From Elusimicrobia bacterium GWA2_61_42 (GTDB lineage Bacteria > Elusimicrobiota > Elusimicrobia > Elusimicrobiales > UBA9959): a stretch of 64,000 nt of DNA. A program made the translations under genes and the position numbers. Each line of letters begins with the position of its first letter. Within the stretch, counting starts at the first letter, position 1. The notes below the pieces were generated by a model that saw only the letters and a list, made by a program, of their open reading frames with translations, searched no databases and had not been told where the DNA came from. The stretch spans positions 27,068 to 91,067 of the forward strand of contig MGTU01000014.1 of assembly GCA_001799615.1 (NCBI GenBank). Direction: 5' to 3'. Of the stretch, positions 49,086 through 57,777 are shown piece after piece.

Positions 49086-49570
49086 TGCCTGATAATTTCA
49101 AACCCGAAATGGGCGCCGGCGACCTCGGCTTTACCGACCTGTTCGGCGGCAAGCGCGTGCCGAAGACCCACCGCGCGATAAAACTGAACGCCCTGATCGA
49201 CGATCTGGTCGCGCTGCTCGGCCTGCTCAAAACGGGGCTGAAAGGCCGCGCCGAAAAAGAAGAGATAACTTCGGCCCAGCGGGGGCTGATGCGCGCTTCG
49301 GGCATAATCGCCGGCCTGCGCGCCGGCCTGCAGGAGGAAACGGCGGCGCTGGAAAGCCTGATAGAGCGGCGCGCCGCCGGGGTCAAAGCCCCCAAAAAAT
49401 TCGTGCTGCCCGGCGCCAATGAAACCGAGGCGCTGGCCCACCTGGCGCGGGCCAAAACCCGCGTATGCGAGATCCTGGCCTGGGAGATAAAAGCCAAAGC
49501 CCCGGCGGTATACCTCAACCGCCTTTCCGACTATCTTTTCCTGACGGCCTTAAAGAGCGCCCGCAAATAG
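49085..49570 (+). CDS. PduO-type cob(I)alamin adenosyltransferase-like protein
   Basis: PduO-type enzymes transfer adenosyl from ATP to cob(I)alamin. The 161-residue protein keeps the family frame: GDLGFTDLFGGKRVPKTH (ATP loop), FVLPGANETEALAHLARAKTRV and the terminal YLNRLSDYLFLTAL. Some usual residues differ: the TGDxGxT start reads GAGDLGFT, and the RRAE segment reads RVCEIL. A B12-related role is likely, but catalytic competence is not certain. It lies in a run with trmO. Confidence 0.78.
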   Translation: MPDNFKPEMGAGDLGFTDLFGGKRVPKTHRAIKLNALIDDLVALLGLLKTGLKGRAEKEEITSAQRGLMRASGIIAGLRAGLQEETAALESLIERRAAGVKAPKKFVLPGANETEALAHLARAKTRVCEILAWEIKAKAPAVYLNRLSDYLFLTALKSARK

Positions 49571-49584
49571 CGGCTCCCCCTACA

Positions 49585-50382
49585 ATGACCTCACAAAACG
49601 GCAAAACGCAGGCGGCGGTTCCGGAGCTGCAGGCCATAGGCGTGCTGGAATCCTGCTTCCGGGAGAAATTCGGCACGCCGCGCCAGCCGCACCTGGTCCC
49701 GGGCTCCTCGGCCAGGCTGCGCGTGTATTCGCGCTTTGCGCCCGCGCACTCGCTGGCCGGCCTGTCGGAATTCAGCCACGTCTGGCTCATCTCCTGGTTC
49801 CACCTGAACACCAATAAGTCCTTCCACCCCAAGATCCATCCGCCGCGGCTCAAGGGCGGCAAGATCGGGGTTTTCGCCTCGCGCTCGCCCCACCGCCCCA
49901 ACCCGCTGGGACTTTCGCTGGCGAAACTGGAAAAGGTGGAGGGGGATACCCTGTACCTTTCCGGGATCGACCTGATAGACGGCACGCCTATCCTGGACAT
50001 AAAGCCCTACCTCCACTTCAGCGACGCCGCCGCGGCGCCTTCGGCCGGCTGGATCCCCGCCAACGCTTTTCCCGAACTGAGCGTGGACTTCACGCCGCGC
50101 GCGCTCAAAGACATAGCGGCGGCCAACCCCGCCGACGGGCCGGACCTGCGCGGCCTGATAGCAGACACCCTCCGGCACGACCCGCGCAACATGCGCGACG
50201 CCACCCAGATGAAGGACGGCGCGGACCTGGAATTCTTCCTGTGCGCCCGGGAAGTGCACTTTACCGTGACCGGCGGCGCGGCCCTGGTGTCGCGCGTGGA
50301 GCTAGCCGGAAAATTCGAAAAGAAAAACCGCCGGGAAAAACCGAAGGCCCGCAAAGAAAACAAGGAGAATCATGTTCAGTAA
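49585..50382 (+). CDS. trmO: tRNA N6-threonylcarbamoyladenosine methyltransferase (TrmO/TsaA family)
   Basis: TrmO N6-methylates t6A37 of certain tRNAs with SAM in a single-strand beta-barrel fold. With the ATG at 49585 the protein has 265 residues. It shows FSHVWLISWFHLN, FASRSPHRPNPLGLSLAKL and GIDLIDGTPILDIKPYL, the main family motifs. A C-terminal extension (about residues 160-265) with a second small domain and a basic tail is longer than the minimal ~160-residue core. The ORF track start at 49465 overlaps the PduO gene in another frame. Confidence 0.87.
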   Translation: MTSQNGKTQAAVPELQAIGVLESCFREKFGTPRQPHLVPGSSARLRVYSRFAPAHSLAGLSEFSHVWLISWFHLNTNKSFHPKIHPPRLKGGKIGVFASRSPHRPNPLGLSLAKLEKVEGDTLYLSGIDLIDGTPILDIKPYLHFSDAAAAPSAGWIPANAFPELSVDFTPRALKDIAAANPADGPDLRGLIADTLRHDPRNMRDATQMKDGADLEFFLCAREVHFTVTGGAALVSRVELAGKFEKKNRREKPKARKENKENHVQ

Positions 50383-51364
50383 ACTCATCTCAACAAGCTG
50401 CTCAAGGAATTTGTTCAGGGCCCTCGTTCTCGCCGCGGCCCTGCTGCCGCTGACCGCCGCTACGGACAAAGGCTACCGCTACATCCTTACCGGCAATCCT
50501 GACGACGCCAAGGTGTCGCCGCAGGGCGGCTTCCTCCTGGAGGGCGGCGCCGCCGACCCCGAAGCCGCGATCCGCTGGATGATAAAACAGTCCCGCGGGG
50601 GGGATTTCCTGGTGCTGCGGGCCTCGGAAGAGGACGACATGCACGTTTCGGTGCCGGCGCTCGGCAAGGTGGACTCGGTAGAGACTTTTATTTTCGACTC
50701 CAGCGGGCCCGCCTACAGCCCCTTCGTCATAGAGAAGATAGACCAGGCCGACGCGATCTTCTTCGCCGGGGGCGACCAGTCGGAATACGTCCGGTTCTGG
50801 AAGAACACGCCCGTGCAGGCCGCGGTCAACCGGGCCATAAAGCGCGGCGTCCCGGTGGGCGGCATCAGCGCCGGCCTGGCCATCCTGGGCCAGTTCCAGT
50901 TCGAGTCGATGGGGGAATACGTCACGCCGGATTACGCCCTGAAGGATTCCTACAGTTCCGGGATAACTCTGGGGCGGGATTTTCTCGAGATCTCCCCTCT
51001 TAAAGGCATCATTACCGACACCCATTTCTCCCAGCGAAACCGCCTGGGGCGCCTGATGGTCTTTATGGCCCGGCTGCTCCAGGACGGCTGGACCAGCGAT
51101 GCCAAAGGCATAGGCGTGGACGAAGAAACGGCCGTCATAGTGGACAACTACGGCGCCGCGCGGGTTACCGGCAAGAACGACGCGGTGTTCGTAAGGCTGC
51201 TGCAAAAGCCCCTGGTCTGCCGCCCCGGCGAACCGCTGACCGCCGAAGCCTTCGAAGTGGTGAACGTGTCGGACGGGCAGGAGTTCGATATCAAGACCTG
51301 GAAAGGCGGCGGGCGCCGGAGCCGGGTGGACGTGGTGAACGGCGTGCTTAAGACAATGAACTGA
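50372..51364 (+). CDS. Exported cyanophycinase-like serine peptidase (family S51)
   Basis: The 330-residue protein has an N-terminal hydrophobic signal (FRALVLAAALLPLTAA). The S51 core has FFAGGDQSEYV, the nucleophile in VGGISAGLAILG and ITDTHFSQRNRLGRL, all matching cyanophycinases, which cut beta-Asp-Arg bonds of the storage polymer. GIGVDEETAVIVD completes the fold. Export suggests it degrades external polymer or other beta-aspartyl peptides. No cyanophycin synthetase is in the window. The start overlaps the trmO end by 11 nt. Confidence 0.87.
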   Translation: MFSKLISTSCSRNLFRALVLAAALLPLTAATDKGYRYILTGNPDDAKVSPQGGFLLEGGAADPEAAIRWMIKQSRGGDFLVLRASEEDDMHVSVPALGKVDSVETFIFDSSGPAYSPFVIEKIDQADAIFFAGGDQSEYVRFWKNTPVQAAVNRAIKRGVPVGGISAGLAILGQFQFESMGEYVTPDYALKDSYSSGITLGRDFLEISPLKGIITDTHFSQRNRLGRLMVFMARLLQDGWTSDAKGIGVDEETAVIVDNYGAARVTGKNDAVFVRLLQKPLVCRPGEPLTAEAFEVVNVSDGQEFDIKTWKGGGRRSRVDVVNGVLKTMN

Positions 51365-51383
51365 GTCTCCGGCCGCGCCAAAA

Positions 51384-51416
51384 AAAACCGCCCTCCGAAG
51401 AAGGGCGGTTTTTATT
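51384..51416. terminator. Bidirectional terminator between the cyanophycinase-like gene and argS
   Basis: AAAACCGCCCT-N7-AGGGCGGTTTT (11-bp stem) with T-runs on both strands, between convergent genes. Confidence 0.9.
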
Positions 51417-51431
51417 TCCAATCCTTAAACG

Positions 51432-53039
51432 CTACATTCTTTCGGGGGCGGAGACGCCCAGCAGGCCGAGGCCGCGGGCTATCACCGACTGGACCTGCTT
51501 CAGCAGGAAAAGCCGGTAGGCGGAGGTTTCCCTGTTCTGCGGGTCCAGCACCTTGTTCCTGTCGTAGAAGGAATGGAAGTTCGCCGCCAGTTCCGTCAGG
51601 TAAGTGGTGAGGTGGTGGGGCGAAGAATCCCGCACGCAGTCCAGCAGGGCCTTTTCCAGCCACAGCAGCTTCATCATCAGCCCGCGTTCGTCGGCGTTGA
51701 TGACGATCTTTGCCTGGTCGAAGCCGGCCGCCGCGTCCACGCCTTTTTCTGAAGCGTTCGAGAAGATGGACGCGATGCGGGCGTGCACGTACTGCACGTA
51801 GAACACCGGGTTGTCGTTGCTCTTCTTCTTGGCCAGCTCCACGTCGAAGGTCAGGTGGGTGTGCGGGCCGCGGGAAGCGAAGAAGAACCGGCAGGCGTCC
51901 GTCCCGACGTCGTCCACCAGTTCCTTGAGCGCGATAAAGTCCCCGGCGCGCTTGGACATCTTAATTATTTCTTCGCCGCGCAGCAGCGCCACCTGCTGGT
52001 GGATGATGACTTTAAAGCTGCCTTTATCGCGGCCGAGCGCCTCGACCGCGGCTTCCATCCTGGGCACGTGGCCATGATGGTCCGCGCCCCAGATATCGAT
52101 TACCCTGCTAAAGCCCCTGTCGAACTTGTCGAGATGATAGGCGATATCGTTAAGGAAATAGGTGTTGCGGCCGTCCGACTTCACCAGCACCCTGTCCTTG
52201 TCGTCGGACTCCAGGACGGTGGAAGTGCCCAGCCACACGGCGCCCTCTTTCTCGTAGACCATCCCGCGCTCTTTAAGGGCGGCCAGGGTCCTCGCGGGCG
52301 CGCCGGCGGCGTGCAGCTCGGACTCCATGAACCAGCGGTTGAATTCCACGCCGAAAGCCTTCATATCGGCCTTGTGCAGTTCGAGCATCCCGGCTATTGC
52401 GTGCTCCGCGAACTGCGCGTTGGTCCAGCCGGCGGCCTCTTTAGGCAGAGCTGCCGCCATTTCTTTCAGGTAGGCGCCCTGGTAGCCCTTCTCCGGAGGC
52501 TCCTGCCCTTCATAGCGGGCCTTCAGCGACTGGCCCAGCAGCTCTATCTGGTTGCCGACGTTATTCACGTAAAATTCCGTAGCGACTTCCGCGCCCAGGG
52601 CCCTGTAAATGCGCGCAAGACTGTCGCCCAGCGTTGCCCCGCGGCCGCTGGCCAGGTGCATGGGGCCGGTCGGGTTGGCGGAGACGAACTCCAGGTTGAT
52701 CTTTTCCGCTTTATATTCGGGCCGCTCGAAACAATCCGGCCTTTCCAGTTCCTTCAAAGCTTCGAACAAAAAAGCGTCCTTGAATTTCACGTTCACGAAA
52801 CCGGGCGGCACGGCCTTGGCGTCGCAATCCGCCGCCAGCGCTGCCGCCAGCTCCTCCGCTATCTTCAGCGGCGGTTTTTTGAGCAGCTTGGCGCCGGCTA
52901 TGGGCCAGGCTACGGAGGCGTCGGCGTCTATATGGGGGGGAGGCGCGGCCAGGTGGAAAGCGGACAAGGCCTCTTCCCCCAGGGAAAAGGCCGAGGCCGC
53001 GCGGCTTTTAAGGCCGGCTTCTAGGACTGAGAGTTTCAT
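51432..53039 (-). CDS. argS: Arginyl-tRNA synthetase
   Basis: ArgS is a class I synthetase charging tRNA-Arg. The 535-residue protein has LEFVSANPTGPMHLASGRGATLGDS (the HIGH region reads HLAS), IDIWGADHHGHVPRM, KMSKRAGDFIALKELVDDVG (KMSKS) and the C-terminal anticodon-binding domain (LTELAANFHSFYDRNKV). The N-terminal Add1 domain is short, so the protein is slightly smaller than E. coli ArgS. It overlaps rsfS by 4 nt and is the last gene of the nadD operon. Confidence 0.95.
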   Translation of the reverse strand: MKLSVLEAGLKSRAASAFSLGEEALSAFHLAAPPPHIDADASVAWPIAGAKLLKKPPLKIAEELAAALAADCDAKAVPPGFVNVKFKDAFLFEALKELERPDCFERPEYKAEKINLEFVSANPTGPMHLASGRGATLGDSLARIYRALGAEVATEFYVNNVGNQIELLGQSLKARYEGQEPPEKGYQGAYLKEMAAALPKEAAGWTNAQFAEHAIAGMLELHKADMKAFGVEFNRWFMESELHAAGAPARTLAALKERGMVYEKEGAVWLGTSTVLESDDKDRVLVKSDGRNTYFLNDIAYHLDKFDRGFSRVIDIWGADHHGHVPRMEAAVEALGRDKGSFKVIIHQQVALLRGEEIIKMSKRAGDFIALKELVDDVGTDACRFFFASRGPHTHLTFDVELAKKKSNDNPVFYVQYVHARIASIFSNASEKGVDAAAGFDQAKIVINADERGLMMKLLWLEKALLDCVRDSSPHHLTTYLTELAANFHSFYDRNKVLDPQNRETSAYRLFLLKQVQSVIARGLGLLGVSAPERM

Positions 53040-53719
53040 TTCTTCCTGGCGTTCTTCTTTGAGGTCTTCACGGCGGCCGGCCGGGCTTTTTTCGCGGCGG
53101 CCTTTTTAACGGGCCGGGCTTTCGCGGTTATCTTTTTTTTAGCGGGCGCTTTTTTGACGGGCGCTTTTTTGGCCGGCTTCGCTTTCTTGGCGGCGGGCTT
53201 GGCTTTCCTGGCGGCGGGTTTAACTTTTTTCACCGCTGTTTTCTTGACCGCCGCTTTTTTGACGGCGGGCTTCTTCGCGGCCTTCGCCGGCTTGGCGGCG
53301 GCGGGCGCCTTAGGCGCGGCGGCCCGGGCCGGGGCGGCGGCCGCGGCCCTGGGTTCGGGTTTCTCTTCCCACTGCACGGGCTTGTAATCCGCGTAAACCT
53401 TGGTTATGGAATAGAATTCTTCGGCCTTGGTGTCGTAAATGTGCACCAGCACGCCGCCGTAATCCAGCACCTTCCAGTTCTTGGAGCGCATGCCGTCCCG
53501 GTGCAGGCAGTAGACGCCTTCATGCTTGAGCTGCACCTGCACTTCCTCTTCCACCGCGTCGAGCTGCGGGCCGGATTCCACGGCCATCAGCACGGCGTAG
53601 TCGGCCAGCGGCGACTTGCCGGCCAGGTCGTAGATCACTACCGGCTCGGCTTTCTTGGAGTCTCCGGCCTTGGCGGCCATTATGGCGATGTTCTTAAAAG
53701 CGTTCTTGTTGATGGTCAT
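53036..53719 (-). CDS. rsfS: Ribosomal silencing factor RsfS with a long Lys/Ala-rich tail
   Basis: RsfS binds ribosomal protein uL14 and blocks subunit joining in starvation. The first ~115 residues are the normal domain (VVIYDLAGKSPLADYAVLM and the later DYGGVLVHIYDTKAEEFYSI). The remaining ~110 residues are a histone-H1-like run of PAKKA and AVKKA units. Typical RsfS proteins end near 105-130 residues, so the tail is an addition. The neighbours nadD/yqeK and argS match its common context. The tail could bind rRNA or DNA. Confidence 0.88.
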   Translation of the reverse strand: MTINKNAFKNIAIMAAKAGDSKKAEPVVIYDLAGKSPLADYAVLMAVESGPQLDAVEEEVQVQLKHEGVYCLHRDGMRSKNWKVLDYGGVLVHIYDTKAEEFYSITKVYADYKPVQWEEKPEPRAAAAAPARAAAPKAPAAAKPAKAAKKPAVKKAAVKKTAVKKVKPAARKAKPAAKKAKPAKKAPVKKAPAKKKITAKARPVKKAAAKKARPAAVKTSKKNARKK

Positions 53720-54597
53720 ATTGTGTTCTTTGTCTTCCTCAATTTCTCCAGCATCTCCGACTCCGCCTGGTGCTCTATATTCATCATCGCGGAGCCGAGT
53801 ATGGAGGATATTGTATTAAATATGGTGGCGAGGTTGTTCTTCTCCACCGGCGAAAGCCCGGCGGATTTTTCGAACAGCGCGCAGCCGAGCGGCCGCCCCT
53901 GGGCGGCGCAGGCCATCAGGTAGGTCCTGTCGTCCAGCCAGGCGCTGTCCACAGGGGCCGGGAGGGCCGGCATTTCCTTGCGGAAGGTTTCCCGGGCGTA
54001 AGCCTGCTCGTATTCCGCGTTGAACTTGTTGTAGACGTAGGCCTTGATGTTCCAGGAACCCTCCAGGAAGATCCGGACCTCTTCCATTACCGAGGAGAGG
54101 AAATCGCCGGGAGACCGGTGGGGCGTCAGCAGCAGGCGGCTCATGTCGAACAGCATGGTCAGTTCGCTGGAGGTGTGCTGCAGGCGGCGGAAGACGGTGC
54201 GCAGGATCTCGCTGAAGATGCTGATGCCGGTTTCCGGGTGCTCTTTTACGAAGGAGAAGAATTCCTGCCTGCCCACCTCGTAAACCTGGGTGTCGCGCGC
54301 GGCCCTGGATTGCGCGAAGCGGACCTGGTTGTCCAGCACGGCCATCTCGCCGAAAAAGTCGCCCTCCAGCAGGCTGGCCAGCGTCTTGAACTCGCGCCCC
54401 TGCTCGTCCAGGCCCTTTTCTATGACCACCTCGCCTTCCGCTATTATGTAGAGGGTGCTGCCGGCGCTTTTCTCCCTGAAGATCACGTCCCCGGCCTTGT
54501 ACGCGGTTTTTTTAAAGTAACCGGCGAACTCGGCCAGCATGGCGTCCGAAAGATTGCGGAAAAGAGCGGTCCCCTTGAGCTTTTCTATATCAGGCAT
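53716..54597 (-). CDS. Cyclic nucleotide-binding-domain protein with GAF-like C-terminus
   Basis: The 293-residue protein has an N-terminal cNMP-binding domain (FREKSAGSTLYIIAEGEVVIEKG, then EGDFFGEMAVLDNQVRFAQSRAARD, the phosphate-binding cassette), a linking helix and a C-terminal region that looks like a GAF-type sensor with a final coiled coil. It has no HTH, so it is not a CRP-type activator but perhaps a sensory adaptor. It lies right after pilT and overlaps rsfS by 4 nt, hinting at control of pilus activity. Confidence 0.85.
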   Translation of the reverse strand: MPDIEKLKGTALFRNLSDAMLAEFAGYFKKTAYKAGDVIFREKSAGSTLYIIAEGEVVIEKGLDEQGREFKTLASLLEGDFFGEMAVLDNQVRFAQSRAARDTQVYEVGRQEFFSFVKEHPETGISIFSEILRTVFRRLQHTSSELTMLFDMSRLLLTPHRSPGDFLSSVMEEVRIFLEGSWNIKAYVYNKFNAEYEQAYARETFRKEMPALPAPVDSAWLDDRTYLMACAAQGRPLGCALFEKSAGLSPVEKNNLATIFNTISSILGSAMMNIEHQAESEMLEKLRKTKNTI

Positions 54598-54609
54598 GTT
54601 TCCCCCTTA

Positions 54610-55677
54610 TCAACCGGCTTTGCCGCACAAGGTCTTGAAGTTGGCCTGGTCGTGCGCCTTGGCCGTAGCCACGTCCAGGGCCACATGCCCCTGCAGCACC
54701 AGGTTGGCCAGCGCCTTGTCCATGGAGAGCATGCCGAACTTGGCCCCGGTCTCGATGGCGCTGTAGATCATGTGCGTCTTGCCCTCGCGGATCAGGTTCT
54801 GGATGGCGGGCGTCATCACCATGATCTCGCGGGCGGCCACGCGGCCCTTGCCGTCCTTGCGGGGCAGCAGGATCTGCGATACCACGCCCTGCAGCGAGGC
54901 GGCCAGCTGCACGCGCACCTGCGTCTGCTGGTGCGGGGGGAACACGTCGATGATGCGGTCCACCGTGGAGGGGGCGTCCTGCGTGTGCAGGGTGGCGAAA
55001 GTCAGGTGGCCGGTTTCGGCCGCCGTGATGGTCAGCTGGATGGTTTCCAGGTCGCGCATTTCTCCGACCAGGATAACGTTGGGGTCCTGCCGCAGCGCGC
55101 CGCGCAGCGCGTTGTTGAAGCTGCGGGTATGCTGGCCGACCTCGCGCTGGCGCACCACGCAGTTCTGGGCCTCGTAGGTGAACTCGATGGGGTCCTCGAC
55201 CGTAAGGATGTGTTTCTTGGCCTTTATATTTATCTGGTTGATCAGCGCCGCCAGCGTGGTGGACTTGCCCGAGCCCGTCGGACCGGTGACCAGCACCAGG
55301 CCCTTGGGGATAGTGGAAAAAGCGACTATGGCGGGCGGCAGCCCCAGCTCTTCAGGGGTGGGGATCTTGGACGGGATCACGCGCATAACGGCTTCCATGC
55401 CGTTGCGGGCCACGAGCGCGTTCAGGCGGAACCGGGACACGCCGGTGATGGCGAAGGAGCAGTCCAGCTCCCAGTCCTTTTCGAACTTCGCGCGCTGCTC
55501 GTCGTAGAGCGCCGAATAGATCAGGGTCTTGGTCTGCTCGGCCGTCAGCGGGGCCGTGCCCTCCACCACCGGGATGATCTCGCCGTTAAGGCGCATCATC
55601 GGCGGTTTGTTCACGCAGATGTGGATGTCGCTGGAGCCGCGCTGTACCGCGGTCCTGAGAATAGTAACCATGTCCAT
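54610..55677 (-). CDS. pilT: Type IV pilus retraction ATPase PilT
   Basis: PilT is a hexameric ATPase that depolymerises the pilus for twitching. The 355-residue length is usual. It shows SSDIHICVNKPPMMRLNGE, Walker A VTGPTGSGKSTTLAAL, the Asp box VEDPIEF, the Walker B region VGEMRDLETIQ, the His box TLHTQDAPSTVDRI and a C-terminal AREIM segment related to the retraction motif. Pilins and assembly genes are not adjacent. Confidence 0.95.
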   Translation of the reverse strand: MDMVTILRTAVQRGSSDIHICVNKPPMMRLNGEIIPVVEGTAPLTAEQTKTLIYSALYDEQRAKFEKDWELDCSFAITGVSRFRLNALVARNGMEAVMRVIPSKIPTPEELGLPPAIVAFSTIPKGLVLVTGPTGSGKSTTLAALINQINIKAKKHILTVEDPIEFTYEAQNCVVRQREVGQHTRSFNNALRGALRQDPNVILVGEMRDLETIQLTITAAETGHLTFATLHTQDAPSTVDRIIDVFPPHQQTQVRVQLAASLQGVVSQILLPRKDGKGRVAAREIMVMTPAIQNLIREGKTHMIYSAIETGAKFGMLSMDKALANLVLQGHVALDVATAKAHDQANFKTLCGKAG

Positions 55678-55723
55678 AGTCCCCTCCGATTCCCGCTAAA
55701 CTTAAATTCTTTGGCCCAGCCGC

Positions 55724-56578
55724 CTACCTGCCGAGGCTGTCCTCGTCGAAATCCTCGCCGAGGATCACGGCCGCGCCGGCGACGCTCTTCTGAGAGGGCC
55801 GTACCCGCACCTCCAGCGCGTCCAGGCCGAGCGCCGAGCGCAGCCGCAGGGCCGCCGAGGTATCCCGCGAGAAACCCAGGATCCGCGTATGTTTTTCCAG
55901 CTTGTGGTACGAGGCGGCCGTTATCACGTCGAAGCCCAGGCCGCGCAGGCGCCTGGCGGCCAGGGCGGCCAGGTCTTTCCTGCCGGAAGCGTTAAAGATC
56001 TCCACGCGCGGCGCGGGCCCGGCCTCCACGCCGGCCGGGGCCTCCGCCCCGCGGGCCTGCCGGGAGAGCTCGGTGAGAAAAAAGTTGGAGGAGCCCAGCC
56101 CCGAGAAATCCGAAAAAAGGCAAAAGAGGTCGAAAGAGGAGAGGTCGGTAGTTCCGGAGGCCCGCAAGCCGCCGGCCCAGACCGCGGCGTCAAAAAACCG
56201 GGCGGGTTCGGCCCTCCAGCCGTTCAGCGCCCCCCAGAGAACTTCCAGGTCGGGGGCGGAAGAGACCGCGATATGAAAAACTTCGGCCTGGGAGGTAGCG
56301 CCGCCGGCCAGGGCGAAAAGGTCCAGCGCCCGCTGGGAGCGAAGCGCGCCCGGGCGGGGCTTCGGGTGGCTGACGGTAAAGGCGTTGACCGCGCCCGGGC
56401 CGGGGCGGTAGACCAGCAGGGCGGACGCCCTTTCGCCCAGCACGGCGATATTTACATCGCGCCCGGCCATCAGCGCGCGGGAAACGGGGAAGAGGTATTG
56501 GGCGGCGGCCAGCGCCAGCGCGGCGGCCACGCCCGCGGCCAGCATCAGCCTTTCTTTTTTTCCTGAAGACTGTTCCAT
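55724..56578 (-). CDS. Membrane-anchored protein with LytR_C-type domain
   Basis: The 284-residue protein has one N-terminal transmembrane helix (LMLAAGVAAALALAAAQYLF), a central region without known motif, and a C-terminal LytR_C-like domain starting VEIFNASGRKDLAALAARRLRGLGFDV and closing VAGAAVILGEDFDED. It lacks the LCP catalytic domain. Such stand-alone domains sit near rsfS and nadD in other genomes. Its role in the envelope is unknown. It overlaps nadD by 34 nt. Confidence 0.85.
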   Translation of the reverse strand: MEQSSGKKERLMLAAGVAAALALAAAQYLFPVSRALMAGRDVNIAVLGERASALLVYRPGPGAVNAFTVSHPKPRPGALRSQRALDLFALAGGATSQAEVFHIAVSSAPDLEVLWGALNGWRAEPARFFDAAVWAGGLRASGTTDLSSFDLFCLFSDFSGLGSSNFFLTELSRQARGAEAPAGVEAGPAPRVEIFNASGRKDLAALAARRLRGLGFDVITAASYHKLEKHTRILGFSRDTSAALRLRSALGLDALEVRVRPSQKSVAGAAVILGEDFDEDSLGR

Positions 56579-57702
56579 AAAGATACGCTCAGCGGATGCA
56601 CCCAGCCACCGCCGGAAAACGCATAGGTAAGTTTAACATAATTGGCCGCGCGGAAAGCCGCGTCGAAATCCCTGAAAGCCAGCTTCCGCACCAGCTTTGC
56701 TTCAGGGAAATCACGCCCTGCGGCGGCCAGGTCGCTGACGTAGATCAGGCGGGCGAGCGGCCCCATGCCGGGGGCCCCGGTGGCGTGCAGTTCTATGGCC
56801 TCTGCGATCTCGGCGTCCCGGAGGCCGAACAGCCGCCTGGCCCGCGCGGCTCCCGCCCAGGCGTGCAGCAGGACGGGGGCTTCCTTCAGCATGGTCCCGA
56901 GGAAAGGCGCGCGGCGGCACCTGGTCCGGGCGTATTTTTTCAGCGCGGTAAAAGACAGGTCCCGGGCGCAATCGTGGACCAGGCCGGCCGCTGCGGCTTT
57001 CTGCGCCGGTATGCCCAGCAGCGGGGCCAGCTCGACGGCCAGGGCGGCTGTCTCGACGGAATGGCGGAATCGGGCGGGGGTAAGTATTTTTTCAAGCACC
57101 GCGCGCTCGCGGGCGAAGTAAAGGCCGCGCGCGCGGCCGCGCGCGAACACCGCGCCGTGCAGTTCCGGGGGGCGCCGGCCGAGGAATAGGGCGCCGCGCA
57201 GGTCGCTGGAAGCGGCCCGCGGAAACCGCCCGGCCAGCGGTGTAAAGGGCACGCCGCGGGCGGCGGCCAGGGAATAGCCGGGGCGCAGGCCGGCCAGCAG
57301 CCGCGCGCTTTTCAGCACGGACCGCCAGCGCCGCCACTCTTTAAAACCGCCCAGACAATCCGAGCCCAGCAGGAAAAAAAGCGGGGAGCCGGGGTGCAGC
57401 TTCCTGAAATGCTCCACCGTCTCGTAAGTATAGACCACGCGCTTGAGCCCGGCCTCGAAAGAGCTGATCTTAACGTCGGGACGGTTCAGCCCGGCCGCCG
57501 CCAGGGCGGCTTGCAGCATGGCGCGCCGCTCGGCGAAGGGCACGGGCCGGAAATCCTTGAAAGGGGTATGAAAACCCGGCACGAAATAAAGCGTTTGCGG
57601 CTTCAGCTGGCGCAGCGCGGCGGCCGCCAGCGCGAGGTGGCCGCGGTGCGGCGGGTCGAAACTGCCCCCGTAAATTATTATCGGTTTTTTTCCAGCCGTC
57701 AT
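56545..57702 (-). CDS. nadD: Fused nicotinate-nucleotide adenylyltransferase (NadD) and YqeK-type HD hydrolase
   Basis: The 385-residue protein joins two enzymes usually made separately. Residues about 1-200 are NadD (IIIYGGSFDPPHRGHLALAAAAL, FHTPFKD, FFLLGSDCLGGFKEW), forming deamido-NAD from NaMN. Residues about 205-375 are an HD-domain protein like YqeK (RFRHSVETAALAVEL, AGLVHDCARDL), a group described as diadenosine tetraphosphate hydrolases. Separate nadD and yqeK genes are often neighbours, so the fusion is natural. It heads the operon to lytR_C, pilT, cNMP protein, rsfS and argS. Confidence 0.9.
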   Translation of the reverse strand: MTAGKKPIIIYGGSFDPPHRGHLALAAAALRQLKPQTLYFVPGFHTPFKDFRPVPFAERRAMLQAALAAAGLNRPDVKISSFEAGLKRVVYTYETVEHFRKLHPGSPLFFLLGSDCLGGFKEWRRWRSVLKSARLLAGLRPGYSLAAARGVPFTPLAGRFPRAASSDLRGALFLGRRPPELHGAVFARGRARGLYFARERAVLEKILTPARFRHSVETAALAVELAPLLGIPAQKAAAAGLVHDCARDLSFTALKKYARTRCRRAPFLGTMLKEAPVLLHAWAGAARARRLFGLRDAEIAEAIELHATGAPGMGPLARLIYVSDLAAAGRDFPEAKLVRKLAFRDFDAAFRAANYVKLTYAFSGGGWVHPLSVSLWNSLQEKKKG

Positions 57703-57742
57703 ATTTAAGGACCGGCGCCGCCGGTTCCGTAGCCTATTTTAG

Positions 57743-57748
57743 TATAAT
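57743..57748 (+). promoter_or_regulatory. -10 element of the DUF2064-like gene
   Basis: TATAAT lies 29 nt before the ATG at 57778, in the 75-bp gap between divergent genes. The -35 is weak. Confidence 0.45.
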
Positions 57749-57777
57749 ATACTCCAATTAACAGACAGAAAATCACT

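Noticed and set aside
53770-55995. 741-residue plus-strand ORF
   Set aside because: Antisense to the cNMP protein and pilT; no domains, typical of high-GC shadow frames.
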